Positions 56,201 through 63,797 of a stretch of DNA of 64,000 nt are shown piece by piece (position 1 is the stretch's first letter; each line of letters begins with the position of its first letter). Position numbers and translations under genes: made by a program. This DNA is from Salegentibacter sp. Hel_I_6 (GTDB lineage: Bacteria; Bacteroidota; Bacteroidia; Flavobacteriales; Flavobacteriaceae), in contig NZ_JQNQ01000001.1 in assembly GCF_000745315.1 (NCBI RefSeq), forward strand, positions 3,038,001 to 3,102,000, written 5' to 3'. A model generated the notes under the pieces. It was given only the letters and a program-made list of their open reading frames with translations, searched no databases and was not told where the DNA came from.

Positions 56201-57895
56201 CCAACCCAACCCAGCTTTTCCTGTAGCCAGGATGGAGAAATTCCAGATCTAAGATTAGACGAGAATTGCGAGATTGATATTCCCGATTATGCTTACCTGG
56301 TAGAAACTCAAAACTTTACACCTCGTTTTGAGCAAACCGAAGAACGTTTTGACGAAACGCTTTATGTGGTGGTCGAAATTTGGAATGAGGCAACCGATGA
56401 ATTGGTGGGAGATTGTTCGTTTTCAGTAAGTATTGTAGATCTTATACCGCCACAAATTTCCTGTCCAGAAGATCAAATCGAGAATTTTAATCCTGAACAG
56501 GGCTTTGTAGTTCCCAATTATGAAAATATGGCCAATTTTTCAGATAATTGTGGCGAAGTGAGTTTCAGGCAGGAACCTGCGGCAGGAGAAATTATTTATG
56601 AAACTACTTCGGTAAGGCTTACCGCGTTCGATGAACGTGGACTTGGAGATAGCTGCAGTTTTCAACTTATACTCACAGATTCTGATGTGCTAAATATTTT
56701 TTGCCAGATAGACCAAAATGTAACTCCCGAGGAAAATTGCAGTTTTACCTTGCCCGATTACCGTGATACTGCAACGGTGAGTTTACCCGGGGCTACAATT
56801 ACACAAACTCCACCTGAAGGCACAGTTATTACCGAAAACACACAAATAAAGCTTACTGCCAGTCTTGACGGTGAAACAGACGACTGCTATTTTATGGTAA
56901 ATCTTGTAGATGAAGAAGCGCCGGTAGCAAACTGCGTTTCAGGCTTTGTGGTAAATTTAGACGAAAACGGCACCGCCAATATAAGTCCGGAAGACTTAGA
57001 TAATAACTCTACCGATAATTGCGGCATCGCTTCTATGGCTTTAAGTCAGACGAATTTTACATCTGCCGATATTGGGCAAGTGCCGGTAACTTTAACGGTT
57101 CGAGATGAAGCCGGGAATGAGGATTCCTGCGAAACGATTATTGAAGTAATAGAAGAAGAATCTGGAGATTTTCAGTGTAGAGAAAATGTGGTGGTTAATC
57201 TTAACGAGAATGGCGAAGCAAATTTAAGTCTGCAGGATCTTTACACCGGGGACGCCAGCGGCGTTGATTTAGAAGCAAATCAACTCGATTTTAACTGTAG
57301 CGATTTGGGGGTTACTCAAATTCAATTGGATTATTCCGGGGAAGAAAGTGGCAGCTGTATGATTAATGTTGAAGTTCGGGACGGAATTCCCCCGGTGGTT
57401 ATTACCAATATTGTAGAACTCACTTTAGACGGTTCCGGTTTTGCCTACCTGGAGGAAAATGATGTTTTAGCTGAAGATAACTGTAGTGAAACGCTTATTT
57501 ATGAGTTCAGCAAGTCGGTTTTTACCTGTAAAGATGTAGGTTCAAATACAGTAAGTGTTCAGTTAGAAGACGCTAATGGAAATGTAAGTCAGGCGAATAT
57601 CGAAGTGAGGGTTAGGGGTGAATCTTGCGATATTCCGGAAGGGGATGATATAGAATTTCTATTTCTCTACCCTAATCCAAACGATGGAGTTTTCACCATC
57701 GCCACCCCGCAGGGAATGTTTATAGAAAGCGTTCGGGTTTTCGATTCCCGTGGCCGTTATATTATGCAGCAGGATTATAACGCCAACGCTCGCTTTTACA
57801 GAATGACCATCCAGGGCGTTGCGGAATCGGTTTACACCCTGCAGATCTTCACCAATGAAGGAACAATTATAAAACGCGCGATTATTAAGCGATAA
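53273..57895 (+). CDS. Large secreted multidomain protein with type IX secretion sorting domain
   Basis: This 1540-residue protein has a signal peptide ending near ITFGFGQ. An Ig-like segment (CTITSTAPDPTDETPILLDLNF, about 42-85) starts the mature protein. NHL-like beta-propeller repeats follow (about 130-380, with RIVVADPDNLRVRIFD, ILYVADQYSG and NVYVSDSGNSGRVIVF). Then comes a long series of Cys-containing HYR/Ig-like modules (about 480-1440; recurring ISCPENI, VSDNC and FTATDEADN patterns). The C-terminal sorting domain is FLYPNPNDGVFTIATPQG...ESVYTLQIFTNEGTIIKR. It is exported through the type IX system and probably surface-attached. An adhesin or matrix role is inferred. The first third looks more AT-rich than the rest. 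Confidence 0.9.
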   Translation: MKQHYPTIPGFTFRQQPFGFSTALFLLFFLLNITFGFGQGDCTITSTAPDPTDETPILLDLNFEGPINRDLVENDFIVTNGEIGSFERGIPEFQNSNSSDINEFPVIAGLTDFIESGYTNPFNEEQRMAYLSEKISRSVISIDVDSDGDIFYLTFADGVFQYFENDADENIISGDEFAVPLDMVIDNNDRIVVADPDNLRVRIFDQNGILDYDIGGGFGNGSGDFYGPSGLAVNEDNILYVADQYSGEYEGENLDLVKLYDLNSSSEDYIRQYGFDILDDPYRIAVDRWDNVYVSDSGNSGRVIVFNDQDQNVDIILSGSEDSPGSIITDDFGYVYIINYNGDLTFSDIYVDPLVLINNYEEIQNGDYQVDVYSPFPELNPITTFSHNLNLPVDLALDNCNNIFVNDLELGGQAESILDIQANFNFDLEKFKRNDNFTAEVTPEEEGEVVVTLNSDNDFFPCDPQPECSFSIDYETEEELDPIVNCPGSSILDELELGENCNYILPEIGQFIETENFENEDLLVVDENISDNILTVEVEVLDGEELIETCELRFELVDQTPPTISCPENITREIPAGEDSVVINYNLPEVSDNCSENLAPVLSDGLASGSEFEEGEYFIEFEVTDDADLTARCEFRIIVTREEPAPYSFQCIEEITVRLGEEAQNSFVTEIPTSEFITSDTSNLDFELTNQQFTCENIGTNSRTIKATNSITGEQYSCEVMVTVEDVGAPLITCPAEPITTNLPDGGYEVPNFFENNVSDNCNSLEELELVQDVEAGSIINTPGTYTINLTATDVYDNVETCEVIVILEENNPAAPELDCPQPQILDLEGNCEIELPNYIEEANFTDGAIVTQDPEPGTSVSQNQTIELTASLNGESISCGFQLEVINPANDLSLSCPYEGTHEIEIPASQDSTIFEFDDPEISGGCGEVTLLQTSGPTSGEFFTEGNTTVTFTATDEADNSVSCSFTVRVEREGTPTQPSFSCSQDGEIPDLRLDENCEIDIPDYAYLVETQNFTPRFEQTEERFDETLYVVVEIWNEATDELVGDCSFSVSIVDLIPPQISCPEDQIENFNPEQGFVVPNYENMANFSDNCGEVSFRQEPAAGEIIYETTSVRLTAFDERGLGDSCSFQLILTDSDVLNIFCQIDQNVTPEENCSFTLPDYRDTATVSLPGATITQTPPEGTVITENTQIKLTASLDGETDDCYFMVNLVDEEAPVANCVSGFVVNLDENGTANISPEDLDNNSTDNCGIASMALSQTNFTSADIGQVPVTLTVRDEAGNEDSCETIIEVIEEESGDFQCRENVVVNLNENGEANLSLQDLYTGDASGVDLEANQLDFNCSDLGVTQIQLDYSGEESGSCMINVEVRDGIPPVVITNIVELTLDGSGFAYLEENDVLAEDNCSETLIYEFSKSVFTCKDVGSNTVSVQLEDANGNVSQANIEVRVRGESCDIPEGDDIEFLFLYPNPNDGVFTIATPQGMFIESVRVFDSRGRYIMQQDYNANARFYRMTIQGVAESVYTLQIFTNEGTIIKRAIIKR

Positions 57896-57929
57896 ATGAT
57901 ATTTCATTAGGACAACAAGCTGGAGTTTA

Positions 57930-57959
57930 CGTCATGCTGAACTTGTTTCAGCATCTAAG
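57930..57959. repeat. Half copy of the GTCATCCTGAA repeat family
   Basis: ACGTCATGCTGAACTTGTTT followed by CAGCATCTAA is the left arm only, followed at once by the purine-rich module. The right arm is missing. Confidence 0.7.
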
Positions 57960-58360
57960 TTGAGAGAAAAGAGAAAAGAGAAAAGAGAAAAGAATAAAGA
58001 ATCAAGAACCAAGAGTCAGGATTATTTACTTTAAATTTTAACTCAAAACTCAAAACTCAAAACTCAAAACTCAAAATTCAAAACTCAAAACTCAAAAATA
58101 AACTCACAACTCAAAACTACAAACTGAAAACAGATTACCACGTTGACACTTTCCTCCTCTTAATTGCACTTGTTTTCGCAACACATAACCTATAACTGAG
58201 AACCGAAAACTGACAACCGAAAACTGACAACTGAGAACCAGGATCGCAAGTTTAAACCACAAACAATAAACAATAAACAATAAACCACAAACCACAAACC
58301 ACAACCCCAAACCTCAAACCCCAAACCGAATACCGCCAACCCACAACTCACAACCGAGAA
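57960..58360 (+). repeat. Modular A-rich simple-sequence repeats
   Basis: A GAGAAAA-type purine run (57963-57995) is followed by AATCAAGAACCAAGAGTCAG, then ACTCAAA repeated at least eight times (58040-58100). The segment GATTACCACGTTGACACTTT comes next, then GAAAACTGACAACCG-type runs and ACAATAA/CCACAAA runs. The plus strand is almost free of G and T in long stretches. The modules recur at 31358-31587 and 60251-61260. No gene is visible between 57896 and 58491. Confidence 0.75.
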
Positions 58361-58491
58361 CTGATTTTTTTTACCAATCCCACAACAAATTATTAACGCT
58401 TCTTTGGCAGCGAAAAAACACATAGCAGTCTAATTTCGTAGGGTCTACGGGAAGGAAATCTTTCCGGGGATACAACCTAAACCTACACATT

Positions 58492-59400
58492 TTGAAACAA
58501 CAATACTTTAGATTGAGCCTGATCTTTTTAGGGCTGTTTTTATTTATTATTTCGGCCTGCAATAAAAATATACAGGAAAAAGAGGAGGCGGTGCCTCGAG
58601 TTCAATTAGACACGATTTCTATGGAACCGCCGGTTTTTACAACTACCTACAGGCTTGATTCCATTTCCAGCCGGGAACACCTTGATAGCCTAAAAAACAG
58701 CTTCTCTGAAGAAGAACGTAAATTAGTCTATACCTTAAACCGCATTGACGAAAACCGAATTAAACCCGGAAATAAACTTATAATTCCAGATTCGCTGGTA
58801 AGCGACTTAAATCTCTACGCGCCATTTCCAAAAGTATTAAGTCCGCTTGATTCCATAAGCAAAACCGTTGTGATTTCACAGCGTGTCCAGGCTTTTGCAC
58901 TTTATGAAAATGGAAATTTATTGCGTTGGGGTCCCGTGAGTACTGGAAAACAAAGTACGGGTACACCCGCCGGACTTTATTACGGAAATTATAAAGCCAA
59001 GCGTAAAATAAGCACCATAGATGAAAGCTGGATCATGCCTTACTATTTTAATTTTATGAATTTTGAAGGCATTGGTACTCACGAATATAGCCTGCCGGGC
59101 TATCCCGCCAGTCACGGTTGTGTAAGAATGTACCGTGATGATGCAAAGTATATCTACGATTGGGCGAATATGTGGCAATTAGAAAGTGACGTGATCGTGC
59201 AAAACGGGACGCCTTTTATGGTTATTGGAGAATATGATTATAAAGAAATTCAACCCTGGTTTAAGCTTGCTGAAGATACTAAGCTTAATGAGTTAAATCC
59301 TTCTGAAATAGATACACTAAATAATTATGCACAACGCTATAAAAATGATCCTTTAAATTTTGAATTCGAGAATTTGAAGGAAACCGATATTATGCTCTAA
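58492..59400 (+). CDS. L,D-transpeptidase lipoprotein (YkuD), TTG start
   Basis: It forms 3-3 crosslinks or attaches proteins to peptidoglycan. With the TTG at 58492 the protein has 302 residues and a lipoprotein signal (LFLFIISACNK). A short LysM-like stretch (LVYTLNRIDENRIKPGNKLIIPD, about 84-106) precedes the catalytic domain. Its signature GYPASHGCVRMYRDDAKYIYDW (about 203-224) holds the active Cys in SHGCVRM. No ATG occurs before the lipobox in frame, so TTG is the start. The next gene follows 39 bases later. Confidence 0.92.
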   Translation: MKQQYFRLSLIFLGLFLFIISACNKNIQEKEEAVPRVQLDTISMEPPVFTTTYRLDSISSREHLDSLKNSFSEEERKLVYTLNRIDENRIKPGNKLIIPDSLVSDLNLYAPFPKVLSPLDSISKTVVISQRVQAFALYENGNLLRWGPVSTGKQSTGTPAGLYYGNYKAKRKISTIDESWIMPYYFNFMNFEGIGTHEYSLPGYPASHGCVRMYRDDAKYIYDWANMWQLESDVIVQNGTPFMVIGEYDYKEIQPWFKLAEDTKLNELNPSEIDTLNNYAQRYKNDPLNFEFENLKETDIML

Positions 59401-59439
59401 ATCTTTATTCATTTTGTATTTTAGTAAGAAATCCAGTTT

Positions 59440-60201
59440 ATGAAGTTTAGATTCCGCTTTTTCTGTTTGTTGAGTGTTTTTTTATTTTCCTTCGGAAGTC
59501 TTAGTGCCCAGGAAACCAGTGTAATGGTTAGGGCTTTGGCCAAAGACGCAAAATTTATAGGTAGTTCTATTGGGGGCGCTAAAATAATTATTAGAAATGC
59601 TGAAACAGGGGAGATTCTCGATGAGGGTTTAACCTCCGGAAGCACGGGAGATACCAAACTTATCCTGCAAACACCCCAAAAGCGCTACGATCAACTTACC
59701 GATGATAAAACAGCCGGTTTTGAAGCTAAATTAGATATTGACCAACCTACCTTTGTAAACGTTGAGGTTCACGCTCCAATTAATAAAAAGCAGGCGAAAG
59801 TAGTTTCAACTACGCAACTTTGGGTGATTCCTGGGAAAGATATAAGCGGCGATGGCGTGGTGCTGGAAGTCCCCGGATTTGTAGTAGATATTCTTTCTCC
59901 GCAAACCCACGAACGCATAAAATCTTCAGAAGAAATAAGCTTAAAAGCCAATATTGTAATGATGTGTGGCTGCCCGGTAACCGAAGATGGTATTTGGGAT
60001 GCTAATCAATATGAAGTAAAAGCAATTATTCATTCCGAAGAAAAAGAACCCAGGGAAATCACTTTAACTCCCACCGAAAAGCCCAGTACTTTTGCTGCCA
60101 ATACCAATTTGGAAAAAGGTTATCATACAATAACTATCTATGCTTTTGATCCCGTAACCGGTAATACGGGAGTTGATAAAACCAATATAATTGTGAATTA
60201 G
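59440..60201 (+). CDS. Secreted protein with MCGCP motif, function unknown
   Basis: This 253-residue protein has a signal peptide ending at SLSAQET. It looks all-beta: residues about 25-115 form one segment (VMVRALAKDAKFIGSSIGGAKIIIRNAETGEIL, reminiscent of a regulatory beta-sandwich) and about 145-250 another, ending in an Ig-like LEKGYHTITIYAFDPVTGNTG. The only cysteines outside the signal peptide are in MMCGCPVTEDGIWDA (174-188), which could bind a metal. I do not recognise the family. It may form a unit with the L,D-transpeptidase gene upstream. Confidence 0.8.
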   Translation: MKFRFRFFCLLSVFLFSFGSLSAQETSVMVRALAKDAKFIGSSIGGAKIIIRNAETGEILDEGLTSGSTGDTKLILQTPQKRYDQLTDDKTAGFEAKLDIDQPTFVNVEVHAPINKKQAKVVSTTQLWVIPGKDISGDGVVLEVPGFVVDILSPQTHERIKSSEEISLKANIVMMCGCPVTEDGIWDANQYEVKAIIHSEEKEPREITLTPTEKPSTFAANTNLEKGYHTITIYAFDPVTGNTGVDKTNIIVN

Positions 60202-60250
60202 GTTGTGCGTTATCAGTTGTCTGTTGTGAGTTATCCGTTGGAATTTAAAG

Positions 60251-61260
60251 GGGAATAGAGTAAAGAGAATAGATTCAAGAACTAGGATTTAGACCCGCAA
60301 ACCGCAACCGAAGAACTTCTCACAACAGATTACCACGTCGGCACTCGCCTCCTCGTAATGTGCTGCTACTGTTCGTCATTGCGAACGAATGAAATGAATG
60401 CGGCAATCCTTCGTTGTGCCAAGTTAAAATTGAAGAGTGAAGAATGAAAAGTTAATAGTGAATAAACTCCGTCACTTCGAGTGGCCCGATGAGAGTCGGG
60501 ATGTATCGAGAAGTGCTTTTCACTTCCAACTTCAAGAGGTTCTCGATACACCGCTATTTTCGTTTCCACTAAAATATCGCTACTCGAACTGACGGGAGCT
60601 AGATACGAGCATGCGGATTTTTTGTTTTGAAGGGAATAAAGAGAAAAGAGCAAGGAATCAAGAAGCAGTACCGCTAAGATTAAACTACAAACTACAAACT
60701 ACAAACAAAGAACTACTCAAAACAGATTACCACGTCGGCTATAGCCTCCTCGTAATGACGCTGCTACTGTTCGTCATTGCGAACGAATGAAATGAGTGCG
60801 GCAATCTTTCGTTGTCCAAAGTTAAAAGTGAGTAGTTAAGAGTGAAAAGTTAATAGTGAATAAACTCCGTCAATTCGAGTGGCCCGACGAGAGTCGGGAT
60901 GTATCGAGAAGTGCTTTTCAGTTCCAACTTCAAGAGGTTCTCGATACGTCGCTATTTTCGTTGCCACTCAAATATCGCTACTCGAACTGACGGGAGCTAG
61001 ATACGAGTGTGCGTATTTTTTGTTTTAAAGGGAATAAAGAGAAAAGAATGAAGATTCAAGAACCAGTACCTCGAGCTTAAACCCTAAACTACAAACAACA
61101 AACGAAGAACTACTCACAACAGATTACCACGTTGGCGCTCGCTTCCTCGTAATGACAGTAAACAACCCCTAAACCGCAACAACAAACAACAAACAATAAA
61201 CTCACAACGGAGAACTCACAACAGAGAACCCACAACCGACACCCCATAACCGACAACCGC
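60251..61260 (+). repeat. Tandem composite intergenic repeat, two full units of about 0.4 kb and one partial
   Basis: Units start at 60251, 60632 and 61030 with (A)GGGAATA(A/G)AG. Each goes through a purine run, TCAAGAA, an AC-rich run, CAGATTACCACGTCGG...CCTCCTCGTAATG and GTTCGTCATTGCGAACGAAT...GCGGCAATC. Then follow GTTAATAGTGAATAAACTCC and a CGTCA(C/A)TTCGAGTGGCCCGA...CTCGAACTGACGGGAGC element, ending GCG(G/T)ATTTTTTGTTTT. The third unit stops after the TCGTAATGACAG module and an AC-rich tail. Units 1 and 2 are highly similar. No gene is visible between 60202 and 61260. Confidence 0.85.
60471..60595. repeat. CGTCACTTCGAG...CTCGAACTGACG palindromic element, copy 1
   Basis: Left end CGTCACTTCGAGTGGCCCGA with an internal CCCGATGAGAGTCGGG hairpin, right end CGCTACTCGAACTGACGGG. 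It is part of the tandem composite unit. A second copy is at 60872-60992. Confidence 0.8.
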
Positions 61261-62538
61261 TCAACTTTTACACTCAAAACATCTAATCAATTCGGGACTA
61301 ATTTCAATGTCTTCTGAGCCTTTAAGTGGTTCATTGAGCAATTTTTTTTCAGTAATAATTCGGTGAAATTCTTTTGCATATTCTACTAGGTTTTCTCTGC
61401 GAGACTTTATCTTTTCAGCAATCTCTTTTCCATCAAGCTCATAAATTTCTTTAGGCCAAATTTTAAAAGCATCAGCAATGGCCTCATCGCTCATTAATTC
61501 CTGCAGTTTTTTTGCTTCTGTAGTAAAAATTTCTATCGGAGTCTCGGTAAGAAAATAAACATCGTTAGGATAAACAAGTCCAGGCAAATAATCGATCTCT
61601 TTTTCAAAAGGTCTTACTTCAGGCTCAATGTTTTCGTTGGAGATTATCCCGGGAATCACGCCGCCCAGTTTAAAAAAAGCATTGTCACGATCTCCGGCTA
61701 CAGGAATAGCCTTAAAAGTATCGTCATTTTCCTGGATTACCCAACCCCATTGTTTTGCGTGCCTGTCCCAATCGCCAATAAGCATATCGAATAACCTGGC
61801 TCTAACCAATGCGTTTTTATCTATGGAAACTTTTTCGGGATGTTTATCCTTTAATTCCTGGAGATGCTTAGTGTCAATAATTTCATCTACATAATCATAT
61901 TTTGTCCAGTTCTTTTTGCCTTCGGTTTCATATTCCAATAGGAATAAGCGATTAGCATATTTATCGTTGTATTTATCACCTAAAAATTCCTGTTCTGGCA
62001 CAAATACTACTTTTGGGTGGGTATGCAAAACCCCTGCTTTTTCAGAAAGAGAAGCGGTTAGAATCGCCCCGTAAGGATGTGAAGCAGAAATAGCATCTAT
62101 TACAATATTTTGAAGCCCAAGCTTTCGGGCAAATTCGGGGACGTGGGTAGAAGGATCTTTATTCACACTGCGCAGGGAATACAAATAGCCATCTTTATCT
62201 TTAAGCCGAAGGGAATGGGTTTGTGTACCACCACCTTCTTTTATAATCTCCATTCCTCCATAAAGCGTATCAAGAAAAAGCACCGGAATTTTCACCGGCG
62301 TTGCCCAGGCCTCGCGGTAATTTTCTCCCTGCATAATATTTTTTAACGGATTGGTTTTATATAAACTGCTGGCGGCTACCAAAACCGAATCGTATTCCTG
62401 GAAATCTATACTTTCCAGGTCTTCAAAATCTTCTATGCTTGCGGTTTCAAATTCTTTATCGGTAGAGGCAAGCGAAAAATAGACCAACGCAATAAATCCT
62501 ACCAGCAGGATAAAAATTAGCCAAAGCAGCTTTTTCAT
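61261..62538 (-). CDS. Membrane-anchored protein with atypical-kinase-like (FAM20/HipA-like) motifs
   Basis: This 425-residue protein has an N-terminal membrane anchor (residues 4-24) and so is probably periplasmic or outer-leaflet. The segment YLYSLRSVNKDP (119-129) could be the phosphate-binding beta strand with Lys127. ISASHPYGAILTASLSEKAGV is at 150-170, RLFDMLIGDWDRHAKQWGW (248-266) looks like the catalytic loop with Asp256/Asp258, and GDRDNAFF (282-289) like a metal-binding DxD/DN motif. From memory, similar GDWDRH segments occur inside larger Bacteroidota proteins that also carry a metallophosphatase and a beta-barrel domain. Kinase activity is an inference. The C-terminus ends CFECKS. 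Single gene. Confidence 0.6.
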   Translation of the reverse strand: MKKLLWLIFILLVGFIALVYFSLASTDKEFETASIEDFEDLESIDFQEYDSVLVAASSLYKTNPLKNIMQGENYREAWATPVKIPVLFLDTLYGGMEIIKEGGGTQTHSLRLKDKDGYLYSLRSVNKDPSTHVPEFARKLGLQNIVIDAISASHPYGAILTASLSEKAGVLHTHPKVVFVPEQEFLGDKYNDKYANRLFLLEYETEGKKNWTKYDYVDEIIDTKHLQELKDKHPEKVSIDKNALVRARLFDMLIGDWDRHAKQWGWVIQENDDTFKAIPVAGDRDNAFFKLGGVIPGIISNENIEPEVRPFEKEIDYLPGLVYPNDVYFLTETPIEIFTTEAKKLQELMSDEAIADAFKIWPKEIYELDGKEIAEKIKSRRENLVEYAKEFHRIITEKKLLNEPLKGSEDIEISPELIRCFECKS

Positions 62539-62646
62539 TTTCTGTTATTTTTAATCGATAATAAAATGCCCCGAATGAAAGAATACTTTTCGATTAATGA
62601 TGATCTAAAAATACAGATTTATCAATAATTGTGGTACTGAAAAAAC

Positions 62647-63039
62647 TTATACTTTTTGAGTTGCCAACTCAATTTCATTTAGAAAATCGGTGAGACGATA
62701 CAGGGAATCGGTAGCTATTACATCCTTATATATTTTGATGCTTTGATCTTTTGATTCCAGCACAATACTGTTCTTAAATTTCCTGATAGCAGTAAGTTTA
62801 TTTAGATCAATACTTTTAGAAAAGAGGGAATTTTTAGTGAGAATGTTGTTTTCAATTCTTATGTATTGGTGTTTGCTCTGGTAAAACCAGGTGCCAATTT
62901 GTAAAATTCCAAGGATAAGCCAGGGATATGCAATTAAGGGTTTGGCGTCTAAGACAATACCAAAAATTCCCAATAATGCCGATAATATTCCATAAAACAG
63001 CTGAAATTTTAAATTCTTCTTTTTGTAGTAAATTGTCAC
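62647..63039 (-). CDS. Small membrane protein with two helices, PH-like C-terminus
   Basis: The 130-residue protein has two adjacent hydrophobic helices (about 12-30 and 35-52). A C-terminal beta-rich segment follows (YIRIENNILTKNSLFSKSIDLNKLTAIRKFKNSIVLES), resembling bacterial PH-like domains. Function unknown. It lies 19 bases downstream of the next gene on the same strand and is probably co-transcribed with it. Confidence 0.7.
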   Translation of the reverse strand: MTIYYKKKNLKFQLFYGILSALLGIFGIVLDAKPLIAYPWLILGILQIGTWFYQSKHQYIRIENNILTKNSLFSKSIDLNKLTAIRKFKNSIVLESKDQSIKIYKDVIATDSLYRLTDFLNEIELATQKV

Positions 63040-63058
63040 TGATGCGTTTTTAATATTT

Positions 63059-63679
63059 CTAGTTACAAGTAGATTTCAGGCTTGTTTTTCCGTTTTCTTC
63101 AACCATCTCATACCCATTATCCAACATAGGTTGAAAACTTTTTCTGCCGGTAAAATGCCATAACAAATGCCCATAAGTACATTTATTGATTCTTCCTTTT
63201 TCCAGTTCATTTTTCATCAAAGACTTTAGCTCTTCCTGGTACTCTTTTGGTGCGTGCACTAAAATTATATACGGATTAAACTCTTTATCAGTGAATTCCC
63301 TGTTGTAGAACTTCTTGATTCTTTCTAAATCTGGAAAGCCATACTTCTTTGTTATTTCAATCATTCTTTCGGTATGTTCTGCATCTTTTGGATTGATATA
63401 ATTCTTCCAGATTTGTTTGGCAAGGCTATCAGACTTAAAATTTCTACGAGAAATTTCCTTCATTCTCAGGCTATCATTAAGATTCTCAATTCGGTCGGTT
63501 TCCGATTTATCGAAAGTTTTAAAAACCGTGTATTCTCTCATTGTTTGGTCGTAACCATACATAAATTCCATTTCCTCTATAAGAATATCAATGTCTTTTT
63601 CTAATAATTGGTCTTTAGTAGTTTGTGAAAATGCTGAAAATGTAATTAACGAGATAATGATGAAAACTTTGCTAGTCAT
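63059..63679 (-). CDS. Secreted hypothetical protein (possibly DUF6624-related)
   Basis: This 206-residue protein has a signal peptide (about 1-18, FIIISLITFSAFSQ). The mature part is helical and charged, with IEITKKYGFPDLERIKKFYN and ILVHAPKEYQEELKSLMKNELEKGRINKCTYGHLLWH. This resembles the pattern of DUF6624 proteins (a GFP/GWP turn, then H...YQ, then a Gly-turn). The assignment is from memory and weak. Two cysteines are present in the C-terminal part (KCTYGH, STCN). Confidence 0.7.
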   Translation of the reverse strand: MTSKVFIIISLITFSAFSQTTKDQLLEKDIDILIEEMEFMYGYDQTMREYTVFKTFDKSETDRIENLNDSLRMKEISRRNFKSDSLAKQIWKNYINPKDAEHTERMIEITKKYGFPDLERIKKFYNREFTDKEFNPYIILVHAPKEYQEELKSLMKNELEKGRINKCTYGHLLWHFTGRKSFQPMLDNGYEMVEENGKTSLKSTCN

Positions 63680-63797
63680 GATTTTTGATGAAATCTCCAG
63701 GTTAATATTTTAAGCGAGTGAAATTAAACAAAAATTAATATTACTGGATAATCTAGATTTAAATGTTTTAGGCTTTAAATGCCTAATTTGAGTGAGT

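Noticed and set aside
58040..58100. ACTCAAA tandem repeats as a CRISPR array
   Set aside because: The units are seven bases long and contiguous, without spacers or palindromic repeats, and no cas genes are in the window.
60366..60653. 95-residue minus-strand frame in the composite repeat
   Set aside because: It is a translation of repeat modules shared with neighbouring non-coding units and has no protein features. The frames at 58104-58423 were rejected for the same reason.
60471..60992. Insertion sequence or MITE with transposase
   Set aside because: The palindromic elements show no transposase gene and I could not identify clear target-site duplications, so I report them only as intergenic repeats.
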